Assembly: GCA_963705955.1 (NCBI GenBank)
Contig: CAVPLH010000010.1
Location: 372,001 to 436,000, forward strand
Length of the DNA stretch: 64,000 nt
Reading direction: 5' to 3'
Source of the DNA: WHSW01 sp963705955
GTDB taxonomy: Bacteria > Actinomycetota > Thermoleophilia > Solirubrobacterales > 70-9
A model generated the notes under the pieces. That model did no database searches. It was not told the origin of the DNA and worked only from the letters and a program-made list of their open reading frames with translations. Below are positions 42,707-51,600 of this stretch, one piece after another. Position 1 is the stretch's first letter. Every line of letters starts with the position of its first letter. Made by a program: the position numbers and the translations under genes.

Positions 42707-43180
42707 TTGAAGATCAAGAAGTCAGTGCTCGTCGCGGTTGTCGCCGGACTCGTCGCCGCGGGCCTCGTGGCCTGCGGCGGCGACGAGTCGAGCGACTCCA
42801 CGACGACCGCGGCAGCGCTGAGCTCCGACGAGCTCGTCTCGCAGACGAACAAAGTCTGCAAGACCCACGCCGACGCGATCAACTCGGCCGTCGCCGAGAT
42901 CACGAAGGGAGGCCAGCCGAGCGCGGTCGATGTGCGGGTCACGGTCAAGGAGACGATCTGGCCCCAGTACGCGGCGCAGATCGGTCAGCTCCAAGAGCTC
43001 ACCCCGCCCGACGACCAGGCCGACGCCTGGAACGAGTGGCTCGCGGACTCCACGACACAGCTCGACGCGATCAAGGAGGATCCGAACGCCGCCCTTGACG
43101 CCTCGCAGTTCGCGACCGTGAACAGCGGCGCTCAGGATCTCGGCCTCTCAGAGGACTGCCTCGCCGGGCCGACGGCCTAG
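42707..43180 (+). CDS. lipoprotein, function unknown
   Basis: A 157-residue lipoprotein starting at TTG: MKIKKSVLVAVVAGLVAAGLVACGGDE has the signal and lipobox VACG. After it come a Ser/Thr-rich linker and a helical domain (SSDELVSQTNKVCKTHADAINSAV, QLQELTPPDDQADAWNEWLADST) with a conserved Cys pair (Cys in NKVCKTHA and in SEDCLAG). This layout is common among actinobacterial surface lipoproteins of unknown role. The start follows ATGAGGAAGTGG, a usable ribosome site. Confidence 0.8.
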   Translation: MKIKKSVLVAVVAGLVAAGLVACGGDESSDSTTTAAALSSDELVSQTNKVCKTHADAINSAVAEITKGGQPSAVDVRVTVKETIWPQYAAQIGQLQELTPPDDQADAWNEWLADSTTQLDAIKEDPNAALDASQFATVNSGAQDLGLSEDCLAGPTA

Positions 43181-43198
43181 GGGAGCCGGCCCGATCAG

Positions 43199-43239
43199 AG
43201 CGCGGACGCATCGCCCCCGGGTGGCGGTGCGTCCGCGCT
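43199..43239 (+). terminator. hairpin terminator after the lipoprotein gene
   Basis: Perfect 12-base arms AGCGCGGACGCA (43199-43210) and TGCGTCCGCGCT (43228-43239), 17-base loop, followed by TGCCTT. It lies 19 nt after the lipoprotein stop. Confidence 0.7.
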
Positions 43240-43243
43240 TGCC

Positions 43244-43257
43244 TTAGGATTGCCTAA
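43244..43257. promoter_or_regulatory. possible DtxR/IdeR iron box
   Basis: TTAGG-ATTG-CCTAA palindrome, then C, matching 13 of the first 15 bases of the iron-box core TTAGGTTAGSCTAAC. It lies 56 nt before the desaturase ATG and immediately after the terminator. Half of the full 19-bp box is not matched. Confidence 0.35.
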
Positions 43258-43313
43258 CGGCGTGCCCCCACCGCGCCACAGTTCTACGGCCAGCCGAGGA
43301 GGCACCCACAGGT

Positions 43314-44336
43314 ATGAATCAGATCTCAGAGGCGCATACGGACCTGTCCGAATACGCCCTCCCACGACTCACCCGGAGCCTGCTCGACATCGTCACGTCG
43401 GTCGTGCCCTACCTCGCCTTGACCGTGCTCATGTACGCGATCGTCGACACCGCGCCGCTCTGGCTGGTACTCGCTCTGTCGGTCCCGTGCGGAGGATTTC
43501 TGCTCCGCACCTTCATCGTCTTTCACGACTGTGGCCACGGGTCGTTCTTCGCCTCGAGGAAGGCGAATCGATGGTGCGGCCGCTTTTGCGCGCTGCTCGT
43601 CTGGCAGCCCTTCGCCAACTGGCGCCACGACCACGCCGTCCACCACGGCAGCGCCGGCGACCTCGACCGGCGCGGGGTCGGCGACGTCCCGACGCTGACC
43701 GTCGCCGAGTACTCGGCGAGGTCGTGGCGCGGACGGCTCGGATACCGGCTGTTCAGAAACCCGCTGGTGATGTTCGGTGTCGGGCCGGTCTACTCGCTGA
43801 TGGTCGCGCCTCGGCTGACCTCGTTCGACAAGCGCCCCCGGCTTCGCAACAGCGTCCTGCTGACCGACGTCGCGGTGGCGGTCATCGTCGCCACGCTCGG
43901 CCTCGTGTTCGGGTGGATCGACTTCCTCCTCGTGACGATGTTGCCCGCGTTCCTGGCCGCCGCGGCGGGGGTCTGGCTGTTCTACGTCCAGCACCAGTTC
44001 GAGGACGTCTACTGGGAGATCGGCGATGACTGGACCTACGCCGACGCGGCGCTTCGCGGCAGCTCGTATCTGAGGCTGCCGAAGGTGCTGCAGTTCTTCA
44101 CCGGCAACATCGGTCTGCACCACGTCCACCACCTCAACTCCCGGGTTCCGAACTACAACCTCCAGCGCGCCCACGATGAGAACGCCGTCTTCAAGGATGT
44201 CCCGGTGCTGACGCTGAAGGACGGGCTGCGTTGCTCGCGACTGAAGCTGATCGACACGGAGAGCCACCGGCTCGTCACCTTCGCCGAGGCGCGCGTCGCC
44301 GGCGTGGTGCCGGCTCCGGCGATGCCGGGCAGCTGA
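43314..44336 (+). CDS. fatty acid desaturase
   Basis: A 340-residue diiron membrane desaturase with the three histidine boxes HDCGHGS (about 64-70), HDHAVHH (about 102-108) and HHVHH (about 265-269). Hydrophobic pairs flank them: VVPYLALTVLMYAIVD with LWLVLALSVPCGGFLL, and VAVAVIVATLGLVFG with FLLVTMLPAFLAAAAGVWLFY. It puts a double bond into an acyl chain, using reduced ferredoxin or cytochrome and O2. It lies 2.8 kb after the fab operon. A palindrome like an iron-regulator box precedes it. Confidence 0.92.
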   Translation: MNQISEAHTDLSEYALPRLTRSLLDIVTSVVPYLALTVLMYAIVDTAPLWLVLALSVPCGGFLLRTFIVFHDCGHGSFFASRKANRWCGRFCALLVWQPFANWRHDHAVHHGSAGDLDRRGVGDVPTLTVAEYSARSWRGRLGYRLFRNPLVMFGVGPVYSLMVAPRLTSFDKRPRLRNSVLLTDVAVAVIVATLGLVFGWIDFLLVTMLPAFLAAAAGVWLFYVQHQFEDVYWEIGDDWTYADAALRGSSYLRLPKVLQFFTGNIGLHHVHHLNSRVPNYNLQRAHDENAVFKDVPVLTLKDGLRCSRLKLIDTESHRLVTFAEARVAGVVPAPAMPGS

Positions 44337-44393
44337 CGGCGTCGTCAGTGGTTGCGTAACGAAGCGGCCGATCGTGCGCGCGCCGACCCCGAG

Positions 44394-44837
44394 ATGACCC
44401 CAGGCCGCCCCAGGTTGATCGGGATCAACCACGTCGCGCTCGAGGTCGGTGACCTCGAGGCGGCGCTCGAGTTCTATGCCGCCGTGTTCGAGTTCGAGCT
44501 CCGCGGCCGGGTGCCCGGAATGGCGTTCCTCGACATCGGCGATCAGTTCATCGCCCTCTCCGAGGGCCGCTCGCAGGCGGCCGACGACGCTCGCCACTTC
44601 GGCCTCGTCGTCGACGACATCGACGCCGCGCGCGCCGCGCTCGAGGCGATCGGCGCGGAGATCCTCCCCGGGCGCGGACTGGATTTCCGCGATCCGTGGG
44701 GTAACCATCTGCAGGTGGTCGACTACCGGCGGATCCAGTTCTCGAAGACCGCGGACGTGCTCGCCGGGATGGGCGTCGAGGGCGTCGAGAAGACGGCCGA
44801 GGCTCTCGCCGAGCTGCGCGAGAAGGGCCTCGGCTGA
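44394..44837 (+). CDS. VOC family (glyoxalase-like) protein
   Basis: A 147-residue protein with one beta-alpha-beta-beta-beta pair: INHVALEVGDLEAALEFYAAVFEFELR gives the first metal-side His, AFLDIGDQFIALSEG follows, and HFGLVVDDIDAARAALEAIGAEI with FRDPWGNHLQVVDYR gives the second half and its metal ligands. Members are glyoxalases, dioxygenases or resistance proteins. ATG 44394 is chosen; an upstream in-frame start near 44352 would add 14 polar residues. The tail from about 115 is an extra helical region. Confidence 0.82.
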   Translation: MTPGRPRLIGINHVALEVGDLEAALEFYAAVFEFELRGRVPGMAFLDIGDQFIALSEGRSQAADDARHFGLVVDDIDAARAALEAIGAEILPGRGLDFRDPWGNHLQVVDYRRIQFSKTADVLAGMGVEGVEKTAEALAELREKGLG

Positions 44838-44852
44838 GAACCCCCGGTCGCG

Positions 44853-45793
44853 TCAGTCGTAGACGCTCGGGTTGACGCAGTGAGGCATCGGCTCGCCCGC
44901 GAGGCCGGCGAGCAGGTTGTCGACCGCGGTCGAGGCCATCGCCTCCCGCGTCCGGTGGGTGGCCGAGCCGATGTGGGCGAGCACGAGCAGGTTCGGCGCG
45001 CGCAGCAGCGGGTGATCCGGCGGCAGCGGCTCGGGGTCGGTCACGTCGAGGCCGGCGCCCGCGATCCAGCCCTCGCGCAGCGCGCGCTCGAGCGCCGCCT
45101 GGTCGACGATCGGGCCCCGGGCGGTGTTGATCAGATACGCCGTCGGCTTCATCGCCCGCAGCTCGGGCTCGCCGATCAGGCCCCTCGTCTGCTCGGTGAG
45201 CGGACAATGCAGGGTGACGAAGTCCGACCGCTCGAGCAGGTGGTCGAGCTCGGCGCGATCCTCTCGGCCTGCGAACGAGACCTCGCAGCCGAACGCCTCG
45301 ACGCGACGGGCGACGGCGCGCCCGATGCGGCCCGGGCCGACGATCCCGACCGCCGCGTCGTGGAGGTCGCGGCCGAGCAGGAACGACGGACCCCAGGTCG
45401 CCCAGGCGCCCTCACGCACGACGCGCTCCGCCTCCGGGAGCCGCCGGGCGGTCGCCAGCATCAGGGCGACGGCGAGGTCGGCGGTCGAGTCGGTGAGCAC
45501 GTCCGGGGTGTTGCCGACCGGGATCCCTCGGGCGGTCGCCGCGTCGACGATCGACGTTGTCGGTGCCGACCGCGAAGTTGGAGATCGCCCGCAGGCCGGG
45601 GGCGGCCGCGATCAGCTCGGCGTCGACGACGTCGGTGAGCATCGTCAGCAGGCCCTCGGCGCGCGCCGCCGCGGCAATCAATTGCTCACGCGGCATCGGA
45701 GAGGCGCTCGGGCCAGACCTCGACCTGGTGGGCACTCTGCAACCGACCGAGCGCGTCGCCCGGAAGCTCTCGGGTCACGAAGCAGTTCGCCAT
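44853..45793 (-). CDS. D-2-hydroxyacid dehydrogenase, two frameshifts
   Basis: A dehydrogenase of the glyoxylate/hydroxypyruvate reductase type. N-part: MANCFVTRELPGDALGRL to LSDAA (frame from ATG 45793). Middle: REQLIAAAARAEGLL, ISNFAVGTDNVD. C-part: ARGIPVGNTPDVLTDSTADL, AVGIVGPGRIGRAVARR (NAD site), NTARGPIVDQAAL (Arg), DVTDPEPLPPDHPL (Glu) and AHIGSATHRTREAM (His). The three parts lie in three frames; breaks are near 45700 and 45552, both reading as one extra base. Repaired length is about 312 residues, normal for the family. Confidence 0.8.
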
Positions 45794-45846
45794 CGTCGCC
45801 GCAGTCTGTCGCGTGGGACGCCTCGCCGCGCTGTCACACTCGGACC

Positions 45847-46839
45847 GTGGATCTGGGAGCCCTCGAGGCGTTTCTCGCCGAGCACGACGAGCCTGCCTAC
45901 CGCGCCGGCCAGGTCTGGCGCTGGGTCGCCGGCGGCGCCGGCTCGTATGAGCAGATGTCGAACCTGCCGCACGAGCTGCGCGCCGCGCTTGCGGCCGCGA
46001 TCCCGTTCTCGTCGCTGGCGGTCGAGCGGATCGCGCGCTCGGCTGACGGCACCGAGAAGGCGCTGTTCGAGACCGGCGACGGCCGGCCGCTCGAGGCCGT
46101 GCTGATGCGCTACCGCGACGGCCGCCGCTCGATCTGCCTCTCGAGCCAGTCCGGGTGCCCGCTCACCTGCACCTTCTGCGCCACCGGGTCAATGCGCTTC
46201 GGGCGCAACCTGACGGTTTCGGAGATCGTCGACCAGGCGCTTCACTTCCGCCGCATCGAGCCTCTCGACCACGCGGTCTTCATGGGGATGGGCGAGCCGC
46301 TGATGAACCTCGATGCGGTCCTCGCCACCTGCGAACGGCTCCCCGACCTCGGAATCTCCGCCTCGCACACGACGATCTCGACCGTCGGCTGGATCCCGGG
46401 GATCGAGCGCCTCGCGACCGACGGCCCGCGGGTCCGGCTGGCGCTATCGCTCCACGCCCCCTCCGACGCGCTGCGATCCGAGCTGATGCCGGTCAACGAC
46501 CGCTATCCGCTCGCCGATCTGCTCGAGGCCTGCCTCGTCTGGCGCGCCGCGCGCAAGCGCCGGATCTACATCGAGTATCTGATGCTCGCCGGAGTCAACG
46601 ACCGCGTCGAGCAGGCCCGCGCGCTCGCCGGTCTGCTGCGACCGCGGGAGGCGTTCAAGGTCAACCTGATCCCCTACAACCCGACCGGCGGCAGCTTCGA
46701 AGGCTCGAGCCGCGAGGCGATCGCCGCGTTTCGCGCTGCGCTCGCCGAGCGCGGTCTCCCGGCGACCGTGCGGCTCACCCGCGGACGCGAGATCGCCGCG
46801 GCCTGCGGGCAGCTGGCGGTCGGAGCCGGGCGGGAGTAG
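45847..46839 (+). CDS. rlmN: 23S rRNA adenine-2503 / tRNA C2-methyltransferase
   Basis: A 330-residue radical-SAM enzyme that methylates C2 of A2503 in 23S rRNA, and A37 in some tRNAs. The 4Fe-4S cluster is bound by Cys104, Cys108 and Cys111 in SGCPLTCTFCATG. The methyl-carrying Cys near the end is in GREIAAACGQLA. Other blocks: MGMGEPLMNLDAV, STVGWIPGIERL, LALSLHAPSDALRSELMPVN and EYLMLAGVND. The GTG start gives the usual N-terminus, which includes AGQVWRWVAGG. Divergent from the 2-hydroxyacid dehydrogenase gene. Confidence 0.95.
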   Translation: MDLGALEAFLAEHDEPAYRAGQVWRWVAGGAGSYEQMSNLPHELRAALAAAIPFSSLAVERIARSADGTEKALFETGDGRPLEAVLMRYRDGRRSICLSSQSGCPLTCTFCATGSMRFGRNLTVSEIVDQALHFRRIEPLDHAVFMGMGEPLMNLDAVLATCERLPDLGISASHTTISTVGWIPGIERLATDGPRVRLALSLHAPSDALRSELMPVNDRYPLADLLEACLVWRAARKRRIYIEYLMLAGVNDRVEQARALAGLLRPREAFKVNLIPYNPTGGSFEGSSREAIAAFRAALAERGLPATVRLTRGREIAAACGQLAVGAGRE

Positions 46840-46845
46840 ATCGGC

Positions 46846-47142
46846 TCATTCCGGGTCGTCGAGCATCTCCTCGGCGTCGATGCCGTGCCCTTCGGGAACC
46901 CTCAGAGCGATGTCGCCGCGCCCCCACTCGTCGAGCGGCCAGTCGGAGGTGAGCACGGCGTCGACACCGCGGTCGGTCAGCGACTGGCGAAACGCCCGCG
47001 CCGTCTCCAGATCGGAGAAATCGCGAACCACGTCCCAGTCGTCGTAGCGCGCGTCGCCGATCTGCAGCTGATCGAGGCCGTCGGGACGCAACTCGCCCCC
47101 GGCGACGTTCCACAACCGGCTCAGTCGGTCTCGGATGCCCAC
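46846..47142 (-). CDS. hypothetical protein, DUF2007-like
   Basis: A 98-residue acidic protein from GTG 47142. The part VVRDFSDLETARAFRQSLTDRGVDAVLTSD followed by IALRVPEGHGIDAEEMLDD has the beta-alpha-beta-beta pattern of DUF2007-type putative signal-transducing domains. No signal or membrane segment. It overlaps nothing and ends 6 bp after the convergent rlmN stop. Function unknown. Confidence 0.65.
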   Translation of the reverse strand: MGIRDRLSRLWNVAGGELRPDGLDQLQIGDARYDDWDVVRDFSDLETARAFRQSLTDRGVDAVLTSDWPLDEWGRGDIALRVPEGHGIDAEEMLDDPE

Positions 47143-47221
47143 CCCGGCGAGGACGCTCAGCGGTCCGAGAGACGGCTTGCCGGCGGGCGCCGCGCGGCGG
47201 CGTTACGATCGCGATCTCGCG

Positions 47222-47743
47222 ATGTTCGGCTTCTTCAAGAACCGCAAGGCGAGGGAGAGCGCCCTGCCGCCTTCGGAGCCCGTCGAGTCGCCGGAGCGCG
47301 CGCTCGGCTCCTTCGCCGGCTCCGAGGGCACGCCGGTCGTCGGTCGGCAGGTCGGCGGCGGTGGAGTCGATCCGTCGTCGGTCGAGAGCGGACTCGGAGC
47401 CGCCGACGGGCTCGCGGCGCTCGCCCAGCTCGGTCCGATGATTCAGAAGGCGATCACCGAGGGCAACGTCCAGATCGTGCACGGCCCCGCGCAGACGGTC
47501 GATCTTCGCGGGACCGGGATTCGCGAGCAGATCCTCGGGATCATGCAGGAGCACGGCATCGACGCCGAGGCGGGCACCGCGGCGACGAGCGTCGACACCG
47601 CCGACTACGGCGAGATGCAGAGGCAGATCCTCGACGCCCTGTCCAGCCACGGCGTCGACCTCGGCGCGACGGGTGAGGGTGGCGGCGACCAGCAGACGGG
47701 CCAGACCGAGATCGAGACCCGCCCGCGCGACGCGGGCGATTAG
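47222..47743 (+). CDS. hypothetical protein
   Basis: A 173-residue hydrophilic protein starting MFGFFKNRKARESALPPSEP. A Gly/Ser-rich linker is followed by a region with LAALAQLGPMIQKAITEGNVQIVHG, REQILGIMQEHGIDAEAGT and MQRQILDALSSHGVDLG, the last two being similar helix-turn units about 35 residues apart. The C-terminus is Gly/Gln/Thr-rich. I do not recognise the family. Upstream in-frame codons are Arg-rich and unlikely to be translated. It is 13 bp ahead of the cupin gene and probably co-transcribed. Confidence 0.7.
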   Translation: MFGFFKNRKARESALPPSEPVESPERALGSFAGSEGTPVVGRQVGGGGVDPSSVESGLGAADGLAALAQLGPMIQKAITEGNVQIVHGPAQTVDLRGTGIREQILGIMQEHGIDAEAGTAATSVDTADYGEMQRQILDALSSHGVDLGATGEGGGDQQTGQTEIETRPRDAGD

Positions 47744-47756
47744 CCGAAGGGACACC

Positions 47757-48149
47757 ATGTTCAGCTCCAGCATCGAGACCGCCGAGCGCCGCGACCTCGA
47801 CGGACTGCGCTCCAGCGTGCTGCTGCAATCCGACTCCGGCGCCGACACGGACCTCTCGGTGACCTGGGTCGAGGTCGCGCCGGGCTCGCGGCAGCCACCT
47901 CACAGCCATCCACCGCAGCAGGTCTACGTCGTCGTCGAGGGGCGGGGCAGGATGCTCGTCGGCGGCGAGGAGCGCGAGCTCGGCCGTGGCGAGCTGGCGT
48001 TGATCCCGTCCGGTGCCGAGCACGGGATCGTCAACATCGGTGACGGTCCGCTGATCTACGTCTCGGCGGCGACCCCGTCGTTCAAGGTCACGGACGTCTA
48101 CGACTCGGGCGAGCTCAGCTGGGGCGGCAGCGGCGGGCTCAGCCGCTGA
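47757..48149 (+). CDS. cupin domain protein
   Basis: A 130-residue cupin. Motif 1: PPHSHPPQQVYVVVEGRGRMLVGG with two His, and Gln in place of the usual Glu. Motif 2: LALIPSGAEHGIVNIGDGPL with the third His. Likely metal-binding; role unknown. ATG 47757 follows GAAGGGACACC, a fair ribosome site. The last 11 bp overlap the end of the convergent cyclophilin gene. Confidence 0.85.
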   Translation: MFSSSIETAERRDLDGLRSSVLLQSDSGADTDLSVTWVEVAPGSRQPPHSHPPQQVYVVVEGRGRMLVGGEERELGRGELALIPSGAEHGIVNIGDGPLIYVSAATPSFKVTDVYDSGELSWGGSGGLSR

Positions 48150-48597
48150 GCTCGACCCGCTCGATCAGCTGCGGCTCGATCGGGCGATCGCCGGCGCCGG
48201 TCGGCGTGCCGTCGATCGCGTCGACCGCGTCCATCCCGGTGGTGACCTCGCCGAACACGGTGTGCTTGCCGTCGAGCCACGACGCCTCCTCGGCGGTGAC
48301 GATGAAGAACTGCGAGCCGTTCGTGTTCGGCCCCGCGTTGGCCATCGCGAGTGCGCCGCGGACGACCTTGTGGTCGTTGAACTCGTCCTCGAACGTGTAG
48401 CCGGGCCCGCCGGTTCCGGTTCCCTCCGGGCAGCCGCCCTGGATCATGAAGTCGCTGATCACCCGGTGGAAGACGAGCCCGTCGTAGAACCCGTCGCCGG
48501 CGAGCGTGCGGAAGTTCTCGACCGTCTTCGGGGCGTCGTCGTCGAACAGCTGGATCTCGATCGGCCCGGCGCTGGTGTGGAGGGTGGCTTCGGACAT
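48139..48597 (-). CDS. peptidyl-prolyl cis-trans isomerase (cyclophilin)
   Basis: A 152-residue cytoplasmic cyclophilin that speeds Pro bond isomerisation in folding proteins. FYDGLVFHRVISDFMIQGGCPEGTGTGGPGY holds the active-site Arg-Phe/Met-Gln residues; MANAGPNTNGSQFFIV and LDGKHTVFGEVTTGMDAVDAI complete the site, with His where many homologs have Trp. No signal peptide. It is divergent from the large kinase/cyclase gene (58 bp between the starts). Confidence 0.95.
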   Translation of the reverse strand: MSEATLHTSAGPIEIQLFDDDAPKTVENFRTLAGDGFYDGLVFHRVISDFMIQGGCPEGTGTGGPGYTFEDEFNDHKVVRGALAMANAGPNTNGSQFFIVTAEEASWLDGKHTVFGEVTTGMDAVDAIDGTPTGAGDRPIEPQLIERVELSG

Positions 48598-48655
48598 GGC
48601 GCGTCACTCTACAGACGAACGCCGCGCCGCCCCGGGGGCCTATGCTCAGGAGAGG

Positions 48656-51600
48656 ATGCGCTGCCCCGCTTGCGGCAACGAGAACCGGCCGGAGGCACGC
48701 TTCTGCGACGCCTGCGGGAGCCGCTTGGACGCGGCCGCGAACGGCGATCCCGGTGACGGTGAAGCGCCGGGGGCGGAGCGGCCCGCCGCGCCGGCCTTGC
48801 CCGCCGACGCGCCACGGCTGATCGCCGGCCGCTACCGGGTCGAGGGCTTCCTGGGCCAGGGAGGCCGAAAGCGCGTATACCGGGCCTTCGACACGGAGTC
48901 GGAGGACTGCGAGGTGGCGGTCGCGGTCTTCGACACCGAGGGGATGGAGGAGACGGTCGTCGCCCGGGCCCGTCGCGAGGCCCAGGCGATGGCGACGATC
49001 GGCGAGCACCCGCACATCGTCCGCGTGCTCGACTCCGGCGAGGATCGCGACGTCCCGTTCATCGTCAGCGAGTACGTCGGCGGCGGCGATCTCGCCGGAG
49101 TGCTCGAGCTCTCCGAGGATCGGCGGGTCGAGGTCGAGCGCGCGATAGATGTCGGGATCGACGTCTGCCGGGCGCTCGAGCACGCCCACTCGCGGGCGAT
49201 CGTCCACCGCGACCTGAAGCCGGCGAACGTCTGGCTCGGCGACGACGGAGCCGCCCGGCTCGGCGATTTCGGCCTCGCGACCGATCGCCACTCGCGCGCC
49301 GCGGTCGAGGGGATGCTCGTCGGGACGGTCGCCTACCTGCCCCCCGAGCAGGCGCTGGGCCGCGGTTCGGATGCCCGCTCGGACCTCTACTCGCTCGGGG
49401 CGATGCTCTACGAGCTGCTCACGGGAGAGCCGCCGTTCCCGGGCGAGGACGCGGTCGGGATCATCGGGCAGCACCTGAGCGCCGAGCCGGTCGCACCCTC
49501 TCGGCACCGCTCCGAGATTCCACCGGCGCTCGATCATCTGATCCTCGAGCTGCTCGCGAAGGCCCCCGACGATCGGCCGCAGAGCGCGGCCGCCGCCCGC
49601 CGGGCGCTTCAGAGCGTCGCCGAAGCCCCCGCCGTCGCCCCGCAGCCCGACGCGGCGGAGAACCCGCTGGAGGGGCTGGCGGGTGGCGTGTTCGTCGGTC
49701 GCGAACGCGAGCTCGACGAGATGCGGGCGATGGTCGAGGACGCGCTCGGCGGCCAAGGCCGGTTGCTGCTTCTGACCGGCGACCCGGGGATCGGCAAGAC
49801 CCGGACCGCCGAGCAGCTTGCGACTTACGCGCGAGTCCGCGGTGCGCGCGTCCATTGGGGACGCTGCCACGAAGGCGAGGGGGCGCCTCCGTACTGGCCG
49901 TTCGCCGAAGCGATCCGCTCCTACGTCGCCGAGGCGGACCCGGTCGGCCTGCGCTGGCAGCTCGGCAGCCAGGCAGCGGTTGTCGCGCAGATCGTTCCCG
50001 CGCTCGCCGAGCGGCTCGGCGATCTCGAGGACCCGCCGCCGCTGGAGCCAGAGCAGGCGCGCTTCCGGCTCTTCGACGCGGTCGCCGACTTCCTGGTCGG
50101 CGCCGCTGCCGCGCGCCCGATGGTCCTCGTCCTCGACGACCTGCACTGGGCCGACGAGCCGTCCTTGCTGCTCCTGCGCTTCCTCGCACGCCGGCTCGGG
50201 GGTGCCGCGCTGCTCGTGATCGGGACCTACCGCGACGTCGAGCTCGGGCGCCACCACCCGCTCGCCGGCATGCTCGCCGAGCTCAGCTCGACCGAGGAGA
50301 GCAGGCGGATCGCCCTGCGCGGGCTCGACGCCGACGGGATCGCGAGCTTCATCGAGATGACCGCCGGCGTCGATCGCCCACCGCCCGACCTCGCCGACCG
50401 GATTCGCGACCAGACGGGCGGCAACCCGTTCTTCATCGGTGAGGTCGTCCGGCTGATGGCGTCGGAGGGAAGGCTGGGGGAGGACGAGGCTCGCCGCCAG
50501 GTCGAAATACCCCAGGGCGTACGCGAGGTCGTCGGCCGCCGTCTCGACCGGCTCTCCGCTGAAGCGAACGCAACCCTGGCCCTGGGCGCGGTCTGCGGGC
50601 GGTCGTTCCAAATCGGGGTGCTCGAGCTCGTTTCGGGTCGACCGCGTGACGAGCTCGTGAGCGAGGTCGCCGAGGCGGTCGACGCGCGCCTCGTCACCGA
50701 GTCGGGGGCGGAGCGGGGCGTCTACTCGTTCGCGCACGCTCTGGTCCGCGAGACGCTGCAAGCCGAGGTGCCGGCAGCGCGGCGCACGGTCGTCCACCGC
50801 CAGATCGGCGAGGCGCTGGAGACCCTGTACGCGGGACGGCGGGACCGCCACCTCGGTGAGCTCGCCCACCATTTCCTCGAGGCGGCGGTGATGGGCGAGG
50901 TCGAGCGCGCGGTCGACTACGGCGCCGCCGCGGCCGCTCAGGCCACCGCGCGGCTCGCACACGAGGACGCAGCCGGCCTCTACTCCCGCTCGATCGAGGC
51001 GCTCGAGCTCGCCGATCCGGTCGACGAGCCGACCCGGCTCGAGCTCCTGCTGCGCCTCGGCGACTCGCAGCGTTGCGCGGCGCGCACCTGGGAAGCAAGG
51101 GCGACGTTCGAGACCGCGGCTTCGCTCGCCCGCGAGCTCGACCGCCCCGAGGAGATGGCGACCGCGGTGCTCGGGATCTGCATGCTCTCCGAGGCCGGGG
51201 TCATCGACGAGCACCTCGTCGCACTGCTCGAAGAGGCGCTCGAGGCGATCGGTCCCGAGGACGGGCCGATGCGATCGCAGCTGCTCGGCGGGCTCGCGCA
51301 GGAGCTCTACTGGACGGACGCAGCCGGTCGCTCTGACGAGCTCGGGCTCGAGGCGCTCGAGATCGCGAGGCGGATCGGCGACCCGGCGGCACTGGCGACG
51401 GCCTTGATCCGCCGCCAGTTCACCGGATCCGCGGGTCCCGGGGCGGCCGAACGACGTCTCCGGGAGAGCGATGAGCTGCACGATCTCGCCAAGAGCCTCG
51501 GCGATATCGAGCTCGAGCTGCGCGCCCACCTCTACCGCCTGCGCGACCGGCTCGAGCTCGGAGACGTGCGCGGCGTCGACGCCGACCTCGTCGCGATCGA

